Source: Mycolicibacterium tokaiense (GTDB lineage Bacteria; Actinomycetota; Actinomycetes; Mycobacteriales; Mycobacteriaceae). Taken from it: 64,000 nucleotides of DNA. The notes under the pieces are model-generated. The model was given only the letters and a program-made list of their open reading frames with translations. It did no database searches and was not told the DNA's origin. The stretch's first letter is position 1. Every line of letters begins with the position of its first letter. The stretch spans positions 5,704,001 through 5,768,000 of the forward strand of contig NZ_AP022600.1 in the NCBI RefSeq assembly GCF_010725885.1, written 5' to 3'. Both the position numbers and the translations under genes were made by a program. This document shows, piece after piece, positions 19,032 to 26,722 of this stretch.

Positions 19032-19978
19032 GACTGTTCTCCTGTCGTGACGGTGGCCGAACCCGATGGGTCGACTCTGCTTCGTATTTCGAGATCTATC
19101 CCGCCGACATAGCGGTCGAACCACTCGACGATGCGGGGCGTGGTCTGCTCCCAGTACCGGTCATAGGCGGCGTAGTGCGTCGTGTGTCGTTGCACGATGA
19201 GCTCTTTGGGGCCCATCGCCGCCTCATACAACGCTTCTGCGTGATCAGTCGGTGTCGTCGCGTCCTTGTCCACCCCGATGACCAGCAAGGGGGTGGTGAG
19301 GCCGGCCGCAGCCGCCAGCGGCTTGTATGCCCGGATCTCCTCCGCGCAGGACAGCGGCACGCTGGTGGGGATCCTGTCGTCCACATCAGCTTTGACTGTG
19401 GTGGTTCGTCGTTCGGCGGTGGGAACCATGATTTCTTCCCGGGGGTGCACTCGTCTGCCTGCCCCCTCCAGCACCCGCGTCCTGCGGTCGGCTTCCAGGT
19501 CCGCGAGGAAGGCGAGCCAGTCGGATTCCGACCGCATCCGGTGCAGCCAGTCGTCGCCGTCGGCAACCGGCACCTGCGAGACCGCGGCCTTGATCCGGGC
19601 GTCCGTGGCCGCGAGCAGAACCGCATTGCCGCCCCCGGTTCCACCGGTGCCGAAAACACCTATGGCATCGGAGATCACGTCGTCGCGAGTGGTCAGGTAC
19701 GTGACGGCGTTGATCAGGTCATCCAGCTGCCATGCCGGCGAGAGGTAACCCCGATCACCTTCGGAATCACCGAACCCGCGATAGTCGAACACCAGCACGC
19801 CGAACCCGGCTGCGGTGAGTGCCTCGTGGTAGCGCACGTACAGCTTGGCGTCTTTGAGGCCGAGCCAACCCGGCCCTTGCACTATCGCCCGAAGCGGGCC
19901 GTCGGTGGCATCCGGTGTTCGCCACAGCGCAGCGATCCGCTCGCCCTCGCTGTAGAACGTGACGGGTGTAGTGCGCAT
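19028..19978 (-). CDS. Alpha/beta hydrolase with atypical nucleophile elbow
   Basis: A 316-residue alpha/beta hydrolase with the oxyanion-side segment PGWLGLKD, the DYRGFGDSEGD motif and a late VIGVDKDATTP acid-residue region followed by a histidine-rich segment. The nucleophile elbow, normally G-x-S-x-G, reads GVFGTGGTGGGNAV, so no serine stands at the expected place. It is the first gene of the leftward operon. The ATG at 19978 has AAGGAG nine bases upstream and an operator-like palindrome about 47 bases upstream. Possible roles are a carbon-carbon or amide hydrolase, or a non-catalytic relative. Confidence 0.78.
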   Translation of the reverse strand: MRTTPVTFYSEGERIAALWRTPDATDGPLRAIVQGPGWLGLKDAKLYVRYHEALTAAGFGVLVFDYRGFGDSEGDRGYLSPAWQLDDLINAVTYLTTRDDVISDAIGVFGTGGTGGGNAVLLAATDARIKAAVSQVPVADGDDWLHRMRSESDWLAFLADLEADRRTRVLEGAGRRVHPREEIMVPTAERRTTTVKADVDDRIPTSVPLSCAEEIRAYKPLAAAAGLTTPLLVIGVDKDATTPTDHAEALYEAAMGPKELIVQRHTTHYAAYDRYWEQTTPRIVEWFDRYVGGIDLEIRSRVDPSGSATVTTGEQS

Positions 19979-20024
19979 CGCGCGAAACTCCTTAGCTCTC
20001 AAACCAGCGAACCGCTGCCTTCAC

Positions 20025-20040
20025 ATCTTAGATATAAAAT
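20025..20040. promoter_or_regulatory. GntR-type operator candidate A (hydrolase operon)
   Basis: ATCTTAGATATAAAAT is a near-palindrome, AT-rich in otherwise GC-rich DNA. It shares the TTAGAT core with the other sites in the island. It sits upstream of the hydrolase start at 19978, in the gap after the MFS gene. Confidence 0.5.
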
Positions 20041-20080
20041 CCACTTTGGGGGAAGTGCCTGGGGAAATCCGGGTTCGATC

Positions 20081-21292
20081 TCACCCTCCCGACTCCCCTG
20101 GTCCGGCCCGCTCCAGCGCGCGCTGTGTGCGCGCAACCCTTTGTGCCACAACCGCACTCAGTACGCTGACAGCCGCGAACGCGAAAAAGGTGTCTGGTAG
20201 CGACAGGACCAGTGTGCCGGCACCGAACAGTAACGGCGCCAAGAACTTTCCGGCGTTTCTCACCGTTCCGGTCAAACCGACGTATGCCATTCGCGAGCCC
20301 ACCGGGGCCAGTTCGTTGACCAGAACGTTGTGCGCGACGCCGAAAACGCCGTCCTGGACTCCGTAGATCAGCAGACCAATGGCCACCACCCAGACCGACG
20401 CGGCGCTGCCGATGAGTATCAAACTGACGGCGATCAACAGCATGCATGCCAGGATCAACTCCGACGAGCGGAGTCGTGCCGCCATCCGTTCCGACAGCAG
20501 GGCGGTGATCACCGCCAAAACACTGGAGACACCGATGATCTGGCCGAGCAACGCAGGCGACATGCCTACCAGGTCGACCGCGAGCACCGGCGCGTAGGTC
20601 AACATCGAGAACTTGAAGACGAACCTGGCAGCCGCCAGAACTTGAACTCCTACGATTGCCGGCGCTTTCCACACCGACACCCCCGCAGCCGCTGGGCCCG
20701 TGGGGCTGGACGCGTGCGGGCGCCTGGGAGGCAGTACGAACCACGCGACCACGGCCAACGGCAGGGTGGTGATCTGCATTGCGAATGGTGCGTACCAGGA
20801 CACCGCCAGCAAAAAGCCTCCCGCAACGGGAAAAAGCGCCTCCGAGGCCGCCATCACCACGATTCGCCGACTCTGACCACGATGGGCCATCGGTCCAGAC
20901 GGAGCCACCGATCCGATGATGCCCACCGTGATCGACAGCAGGGCCCCGAACACGATGCCCTGGCAGAAGCGGACCGCCAACAACGTGCCCAGGTCGTGTG
21001 TCACCAGCAGTGTCACTCCCCCGAGGCCGTACACCCCGAGTCCTCCGATCACGACCGGTCGTTCACCGATGCGCTGGGAAAGCCACCCCGCCGCAAACGC
21101 CGAGAACACCCCGGGCAACAGATAAACGCCGGTGATGAGACTGATCTCGAAATTGTCCAGTCCGAAATGGTCCCGGATCGCAGGTATGGCCGGGACGATG
21201 CCCTGCATGCCCGAGGTGAGCAGGCCCGCCGTCAGACTGGCAACCCAGATGATCGGCCCCGGCCGCTGCGCACGCGTCGTCGGATGCGGCAT
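20081..21292 (-). CDS. MFS transporter
   Basis: A 403-residue major facilitator protein with about twelve hydrophobic segments and the loop motif GWLSQRIGERPVVIGG between helices 2 and 3. The substrate is unknown. It follows the TctA-TctB gene by 50 bases and is probably the last gene of the operon starting at 25751. It is a distant relative of the second MFS protein in the island (37966-39159), sharing the late pattern VGLTGTVRNAGKFLAPL against FGLTGSVRNLGKVAAL, which suggests duplicated transporters for related compounds. Confidence 0.86.
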   Translation of the reverse strand: MPHPTTRAQRPGPIIWVASLTAGLLTSGMQGIVPAIPAIRDHFGLDNFEISLITGVYLLPGVFSAFAAGWLSQRIGERPVVIGGLGVYGLGGVTLLVTHDLGTLLAVRFCQGIVFGALLSITVGIIGSVAPSGPMAHRGQSRRIVVMAASEALFPVAGGFLLAVSWYAPFAMQITTLPLAVVAWFVLPPRRPHASSPTGPAAAGVSVWKAPAIVGVQVLAAARFVFKFSMLTYAPVLAVDLVGMSPALLGQIIGVSSVLAVITALLSERMAARLRSSELILACMLLIAVSLILIGSAASVWVVAIGLLIYGVQDGVFGVAHNVLVNELAPVGSRMAYVGLTGTVRNAGKFLAPLLFGAGTLVLSLPDTFFAFAAVSVLSAVVAQRVARTQRALERAGPGESGG

Positions 21293-21342
21293 CGATCCCC
21301 CATCTCATCACGGTAGCCGGCCAGAAAGTGATCTTCGAAAGT

Positions 21343-23502
21343 TCAGTAGGACAACAACATTCCACCCTCCAACGGCACTCCCAAGAACGTGTGGAACGCC
21401 AGATAGAACACCGCAGAACCCAGGATCGTTGTCACCACCGTCGTGCGCCAGCTCTCTTTCGTCACCAGCTTCATGAAGCTGAACAGGGTGAAGGGGACCG
21501 CCCACTCGACACCGAACAGGACGGTGATCGCCAACATGGCCACCACCAGCGTCAGACTCAGCCGCAGACGACGCTGCATGCCGGTGGATTCCTCTGCTGT
21601 GGCACGCTCCTCGACCACCGGTGACTGGGTGAATTCACGCTGTACGGGCTGCCTGGCCCCGCTGCGCCCTCCCGACCCCTCACTCGGGCGATCCACTGAT
21701 GCGGTGTCGTGCGCGGTGTCGCCTCGAACGGCTACCCCGTGTTCGAGGTGCGCGACAACATGTTCCATACCGCCGCCGTCGGCGATCACCGCGCCTGCAC
21801 GGACGCGCAGCGCAGGCACGGTCGCGATGAGCAGGTATCCACCGATCAGCAGGATCAGCAGGACGGAAGTGATCATGGGGAAAGTGGCGCCGTCGGTACT
21901 GAACTCGGTGGCCATCACCAGTGCGGCGACTGCCACCAGCCCGAAGGCTCCCATCACTGCCAACGCCCATGGGCGCGTCGCCGAATCGACCCCGCGGACC
22001 AGATCGGCGGACGCCCGGCTGGCGGTGCGGCGCGCCGAGTACACCTCGTATCCGATTATCGCGACGATGAGTAGGAGCAACACCACCGAGATCGGCCGCG
22101 TGACAAACCCCTGCAGACCACCGTAGGTGGAGATGGTCTGCAGATAGGACCGTTCCACCAGCGGTCCGAGGATGAAACCGAGGATGAGGGGGATCAACGG
22201 CATGCCCACCGACCGCATGACGTAGGCGACCAGCCCGAAACCGATCGACACCAGCACGTCGATGATGCTGAGGTTCAAGGCAAATGCTCCGACCACGGCC
22301 AGCATCAGAACCATCGGCGAGAGAATGGCGGGCTTGATCCGAGTGATGTGCAGAAGCTGCGGACCGAACAGCAATCCGAGACACGATGAGAGCAGACTGC
22401 CCGCCACCAGCACCGCTATGGCAATCCAGATGATGTCGGGGCTCTCCCTGATCAAGTTCGGCCCGGGTGTGAGGCCGTGGATCACCATGGCGCCCATGAC
22501 GATCGCCCAGTCCGAGCTCCCCGGTATTCCGAATGCCAGACTGGGTAGCGCTGATCCGGAGTCTTTCGCGTCATTGGACGCCTCAGGTGCCAGAACGCCG
22601 CGCGGATCCCCCTGGCCGAACTTCGGGTTCTTCACGGTGCGAGCAGCTTGAAAGTAAGCCAGGAACGCCGCGACCGTCCCACCCACCGCCGGGATGATTC
22701 CGATACCGGTGCCGATAAGAGAGCTGCGGATCAGAAGGAACGGTTGTTTGAGGGTGTAGACCACACCTTCGAAGAGCTGCCGGTAGCCGAACTTGGTCGG
22801 TGTTCCCGTGCGAGCCACAGTTTGATTGGTACGCAACAACTCCAGCGCCTCGGTGATCGCGAACATGCCAACGAGGACCACGACAACTTCGAATCCGTTG
22901 AACAGCGCGGGCTGATCGAACGCGTACCGGACGTCCCCGCCCACCGGGGCGAATCCGACGAACGAGAACAGCACACCGAGGAGACCCGCCACGATGCCTT
23001 TGAGCATCGAGCCGCGCGACGCCATCGCAATGATCACCAGCCCGAGAAGCCCCAGCAGCGTGAACTCGGGAAAAGAGAACGACAGCACCAACGGTCGGAC
23101 CGCGGGGATCAATGCGATCAGCACCACCGTGCCGATCAACGAACCCAGGAAAGACGCCGAGGCCGAGATACCGATGGCGAATCCGCCCCGTCCCTGCCGG
23201 GCCAAGGGGTATCCGTCGAGTGTGGTTGCTGCGCTGGGGGACGACCCGGGGATGTTCAGCAAGATCGCGCTCACCGAACCGGTGAAGGACTGCCCCGCGA
23301 TTGCCGCTACGAACAGCCCCATGGCAACCGTGGTTTCCATGCCGTAGGTGAACGGGATCATCAGGGCAATCCCGACCGACCCACCGAGCCCGGGCAGGAG
23401 CCCGGTCAACATGCCGTTGGCGCACCCGATCAGAAAGGCCACAAGAAATGGCCACGTCATCATCGCGGCGAGCGCGTCAGGCAGCGCACCCATGAAACTC
23501 AC
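21343..23502 (-). CDS. Tripartite tricarboxylate-type transporter permease, TctA-TctB fusion
   Basis: A 719-residue membrane protein. Residues about 1-500 are a TctA permease with the conserved early segment GLLPGLGGSVGIALMIP and a second LIGTGIGIIPAVGGTVAAF repeat. From about residue 505 a TctB-like small-subunit domain follows, with two helices, a long polar loop of about 80 residues and two more helices. The families are normally encoded by separate genes. With the TctC-like protein upstream it forms a secondary, ion-driven importer for a carboxylate-type solute. Confidence 0.86.
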   Translation of the reverse strand: MSFMGALPDALAAMMTWPFLVAFLIGCANGMLTGLLPGLGGSVGIALMIPFTYGMETTVAMGLFVAAIAGQSFTGSVSAILLNIPGSSPSAATTLDGYPLARQGRGGFAIGISASASFLGSLIGTVVLIALIPAVRPLVLSFSFPEFTLLGLLGLVIIAMASRGSMLKGIVAGLLGVLFSFVGFAPVGGDVRYAFDQPALFNGFEVVVVLVGMFAITEALELLRTNQTVARTGTPTKFGYRQLFEGVVYTLKQPFLLIRSSLIGTGIGIIPAVGGTVAAFLAYFQAARTVKNPKFGQGDPRGVLAPEASNDAKDSGSALPSLAFGIPGSSDWAIVMGAMVIHGLTPGPNLIRESPDIIWIAIAVLVAGSLLSSCLGLLFGPQLLHITRIKPAILSPMVLMLAVVGAFALNLSIIDVLVSIGFGLVAYVMRSVGMPLIPLILGFILGPLVERSYLQTISTYGGLQGFVTRPISVVLLLLIVAIIGYEVYSARRTASRASADLVRGVDSATRPWALAVMGAFGLVAVAALVMATEFSTDGATFPMITSVLLILLIGGYLLIATVPALRVRAGAVIADGGGMEHVVAHLEHGVAVRGDTAHDTASVDRPSEGSGGRSGARQPVQREFTQSPVVEERATAEESTGMQRRLRLSLTLVVAMLAITVLFGVEWAVPFTLFSFMKLVTKESWRTTVVTTILGSAVFYLAFHTFLGVPLEGGMLLSY

Positions 23503-23603
23503 GTCTGTCCTCGCTCTCCGTCGTCAGATCCTGTCGGCGTGCGAAACCGCCGGAGATCCGCCCACAGTTGCCGACATGGTGCGGGCGACTGTGGGCGAGA
23601 TGC

Positions 23604-24644
23604 TCACTTCGTCAGCGATGGAACCAGTTCCTCCATCTGCACGATCTGCGCGTTCATCACCTCGGTGGCCGCCTCCCAGTCGCGCGGAATGATGGGACGG
23701 TCTGCCGTCTTTGCCCACTCTGCAAACTCTGGGCTGCTCATCGTGGCGTACACGGCGTCCCGCAGATAGGTGGCTTGCTGCTCCGGCAACCCCGGCGGTG
23801 CCACGATCAGTCGTAGTTCGGTCACCGCACCACCTAGGTCCTCGAACCCTTTCGAGTCCGCGCTCGGTACGTCGGCCAGCCATTCCAGTGACTCGGGCCG
23901 CTGGTCCTCGGTGCCCAGGAACAGCACCGGTCGGATGTCTCCCGATTCGACGAACCCAGTCACATCTGTGGACCCGTACACGATGAAGTCGGCGTCGCCC
24001 CTGATCAACCCAGTGACCACCTCTGCGGAGCCCTCGGCCCCGTAGGTGACATTGGCGTCCAGATCAAGTGCCTCGATGGTGGCCACTCCGGCCAGAGCCG
24101 AAGACGACCCCTCCTCGACGGTCAGCGAACGCAGGCCCTGTGCGCTCTGCAGGTCCTCGATGGTCTGATACGGCGAATCACTCGCGACGTAGACGACGTA
24201 GGCATTCTCGTCGACGCTTCCGAGCACGGTGAAGTCGCGGGTCTTCCATCTGGCGAGATCAGGATCCTGGATCTCTTGGGCGATGGCGGCCGGCATCGGC
24301 AAGATCCCGACGGTGTAGCCGTCTGGCTTGGCGTTGAACATCTGCGTGATCCCCTGCGGCAGAGGGGGCATGTTCCGAATGACGATGTTCACACCGTCAG
24401 GTGTCTGGGTCTGCTGCATGACCTGTGAGATGCCGCGGGCATAGACATCGAACCCACCGCCGGCGCTGTACGGGACGATCCACGTGATGTCCTTGTCGGG
24501 CGTCCATGCTCCCGCTGCGCCGTCACCCCCGGCCGAACTCTCTGAATTGGATCCGCCGCACGAGGTCACGCTGAGCGCGGTGACCAGTCCGACGGTCAGC
24601 GCACGCAAGCCTCGACGCTGCCGTTGTGACAAGGTGTTCTTCAT
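23604..24644 (-). CDS. TctC/Bug-type solute-binding lipoprotein
   Basis: A 346-residue extracytoplasmic binding protein. A basic N-terminus and hydrophobic stretch end in SVTSCGGS, a lipobox, so it is probably lipid-anchored outside the membrane. The mature part shows the TctC motif ITWIVPYSAGGGFDVYARGI for carboxylate recognition. It delivers substrate to the TctA-TctB protein encoded 101 bases downstream. Bug proteins bind diverse carboxylates and some aromatic or nicotinate-like acids, which would fit the island's apparent purpose. Confidence 0.88.
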   Translation of the reverse strand: MKNTLSQRQRRGLRALTVGLVTALSVTSCGGSNSESSAGGDGAAGAWTPDKDITWIVPYSAGGGFDVYARGISQVMQQTQTPDGVNIVIRNMPPLPQGITQMFNAKPDGYTVGILPMPAAIAQEIQDPDLARWKTRDFTVLGSVDENAYVVYVASDSPYQTIEDLQSAQGLRSLTVEEGSSSALAGVATIEALDLDANVTYGAEGSAEVVTGLIRGDADFIVYGSTDVTGFVESGDIRPVLFLGTEDQRPESLEWLADVPSADSKGFEDLGGAVTELRLIVAPPGLPEQQATYLRDAVYATMSSPEFAEWAKTADRPIIPRDWEAATEVMNAQIVQMEELVPSLTK

Positions 24645-24728
24645 ACCGCCTGACGTCCTTTCTGAGGTCGAAACATTGCCTTCACCATTGATTTCCGTGT
24701 CCCGTCGCGCGCCCGCGCCGTGCTGTGG

Positions 24729-25751
24729 TCAGCGAAACGCCGGCAGTATCTCTGCAGCCCACAACTCCATCTGCCGCGTCAGCTCGTCCATGGTGGGATA
24801 GATGAACTTGAGCTCGAAGTGCGTCACGCCGGCATCGACGAACTCACCCACGCGTCGTTTGACGTCGTCCACGGAGCCGAAAATGTGCCTGTCCAGGGCG
24901 AACTGGATTTGGTCGACGTCGCGTTCATAAGTCTGAGAACTGGTCTGCACAGTGGGAATAGCTCGTGCCATGGCCGCATCGCGGTCGGTGTCGATGACCG
25001 TGAGCTTTTCCACCGCTATCGTGATCTTCGAGGGGTCACGATCGTTCTCCATCGCGGTATCCCGCACGATCACGGCACCGCGAGCCATCTCTGACGGCGA
25101 CAGCCAGCCCGGCACCCAACCATCACCGATTCGCCCGGTGCGCCGAGCTGCCGCGTCTGTCCATCCGCCGACCCATACCTCAGGTCCCGGCCTCTGCAGG
25201 GGTTTCGGGTAGATCTCGGCGTCTTTGAACTCGACATGCCGTCCCGAAAAGGTGGCCAGCGGCTGAGTCCAGATGGCCCGCATCGCTTCGACGAATTCGT
25301 CTGTCATCCGGGCTCGTGCCGAGAACGGGACTCCGAACACGTCGAACTCGCTCGATTCTCTCGATGCCTTCGACCCAAGACCGACTCCCGCGATCAAGCG
25401 GCCACCTGACAGGTGATCAAGAGTTGCCAGTTGCTTGGCAGCGTAGATCGGGTTGCGCGTCGGCATCACCAAGCACGCCACACCAATTCGCACACGCGAG
25501 GTCTTGGCGGCCAGATATCCGATCGTGGTGAGCGCCTCGTAGAAATCGGCTGATTGATCGCTGTCGAGGGCCTCGTGTGCACCGGACGAGATGTGGTGAC
25601 GGTGCATCTCGGTGCTCCACACCACGTGATCATGCAAAAAAATCGAATCGAAGCCCATCTCCTCGGCTTCGACCGCGGCCCGGTTGATGTTGGCTACAGA
25701 GGACAACGGCCCGGAATTGGGCACTCGCACTCCGAATGAAATCTGTGACAT
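24729..25751 (-). CDS. LLM-class flavin/F420-dependent oxidoreductase
   Basis: A 340-residue luciferase-like TIM barrel starting MSQISFGVRVPNSGPL, with EMGFDSIFLHDHVVW and GGRLIAGVGLGSKASRESSEF. It is the first gene of an operon with TctC, TctA-TctB and MFS genes, so it is likely to act on the imported compound. The ATG at 25751 is favoured by AAGGAG a few bases upstream; an in-frame start six codons earlier is the alternative. Operator-like site B is just upstream. Confidence 0.85.
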   Translation of the reverse strand: MSQISFGVRVPNSGPLSSVANINRAAVEAEEMGFDSIFLHDHVVWSTEMHRHHISSGAHEALDSDQSADFYEALTTIGYLAAKTSRVRIGVACLVMPTRNPIYAAKQLATLDHLSGGRLIAGVGLGSKASRESSEFDVFGVPFSARARMTDEFVEAMRAIWTQPLATFSGRHVEFKDAEIYPKPLQRPGPEVWVGGWTDAAARRTGRIGDGWVPGWLSPSEMARGAVIVRDTAMENDRDPSKITIAVEKLTVIDTDRDAAMARAIPTVQTSSQTYERDVDQIQFALDRHIFGSVDDVKRRVGEFVDAGVTHFELKFIYPTMDELTRQMELWAAEILPAFR

Positions 25752-25784
25752 ACGACTCCTTGTCGACACTTGACGAAGGAAGTG

Positions 25785-25805
25785 TATCCAAAATCTAAGA
25801 TAAAA
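25785..25805. promoter_or_regulatory. GntR-type operator candidate B (LLM-Tct operon)
   Basis: TATCCAAAATCTAAGATAAA, read on the other strand, contains ATCTTAGAT as in site A and GGATA as in sites E and F. It lies 34 bases upstream of the LLM start. Confidence 0.5.
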
Positions 25806-25845
25806 GGGGCGGACTGAGTAACACCGACGTAAAGAGATTCACCAG

Positions 25846-25881
25846 AAAAAAGGCCTCCCGAGATGCGAATCTCGGGAGGCC
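25846..25881 (-). terminator. Intrinsic terminator of the first gntR gene
   Basis: A perfect 13-bp stem (GGCCTCCCGAGAT with ATCTCGGGAGGCC) with a GCGA loop is followed on the minus strand by six T. It lies 29 bases past the end of the gntR gene and separates it from the LLM-Tct operon. Confidence 0.92.
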
Positions 25882-25909
25882 CGTTGTCGACTGGGTTGTC
25901 TCGCGTCGA

Positions 25910-26617
25910 TCAGGCGGTCGCCATCTCCTCGCGAGCCACGATGTCCTGCAGCTTCTGCGAGACTTTGCGGAGGTGGATCACCAGCCAGGCGATCGCCGAT
26001 TCCGAGTCTCGCGCACGCAACTGGGCAATGAGTTCCTCATGGCTGTGCTGTTCATCGACGCGTTGCAACAGGAGATACCTGCCCACTGACCCGCGCAGCA
26101 TTCCCACCTGGGCTAGGGCGCGCGGACGCTCAGCACGCTGATAGAGCTTCTCGTAGAGCTGGAAGCGCAGTTCGAGCCGTTTGCCGAGTTCAGTGGTGTC
26201 CTCGAGCTCATGCGCGATGGTCTCGAGCTGATCGACCAGGGCGTCATCCAGCGCGGGAATGGCGAGCTTGAGCAGGTACGTCTCGAGCAGAATACGCAGC
26301 TCGTAGATCTCGTTGATCTCCTCGGGTCTCAACACCGAGACAGTTGCACCGCGGTGATGATTGATCTGCACCAAGCCCTCGTTTTCGAGCTGCCGAAGGC
26401 TGGCGCGAACCGGCATCCGGCTGACGCCGAGCGACTCCGCAATCGCATCGAGGTTGAGTCGCTGCCCCGGCGGAAATATGCCCTGCATGATCGCTTCCCG
26501 GATGAAGGCCTGGGTCATGCCTTCCACGGACTGGAATGTCCCCCGAACAGACTGTGCGATCTGACTGAGATTCTGTGAGTCCACATCGGACAACGCATTC
26601 TCGGCGCTTCGCGCCAT
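25910..26617 (-). CDS. GntR-family regulator, FCD type
   Basis: A 235-residue regulator with an N-terminal winged helix-turn-helix (LDAIAESLGVSRMPVRASLRQLENEGLV) cut here into its known GntR form, and a C-terminal all-helical FCD ligand domain with EINEIYELRILLE and a metal-site-like histidine in HSHEEL. FCD regulators usually bind carboxylated ligands and release DNA on binding. The ATG at 26617 is supported by AAGGAG. An operator-like site lies upstream (autoregulation) and a strong terminator follows. It probably controls the Tct, hydrolase and molybdenum-hydroxylase operons. Confidence 0.9.
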   Translation of the reverse strand: MARSAENALSDVDSQNLSQIAQSVRGTFQSVEGMTQAFIREAIMQGIFPPGQRLNLDAIAESLGVSRMPVRASLRQLENEGLVQINHHRGATVSVLRPEEINEIYELRILLETYLLKLAIPALDDALVDQLETIAHELEDTTELGKRLELRFQLYEKLYQRAERPRALAQVGMLRGSVGRYLLLQRVDEQHSHEELIAQLRARDSESAIAWLVIHLRKVSQKLQDIVAREEMATA

Positions 26618-26684
26618 CTTCACTCCTTGTTGCCGACCTGCATCTCGTATTCAAAGCCCCCCTGAGCCCGAATCTGCTCTCTGC

Positions 26685-26700
26685 ATTTTAGATCAACTGA
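26685..26700. promoter_or_regulatory. GntR-type operator candidate C (first gntR gene)
   Basis: ATTTTAGATCAACTGA shares ATTTTAGATC with site D. It lies about 70 bases upstream of the gntR start, suggesting autoregulation. Confidence 0.4.
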
Positions 26701-26722
26701 CCTACGAACCGGTATCAGTCCT

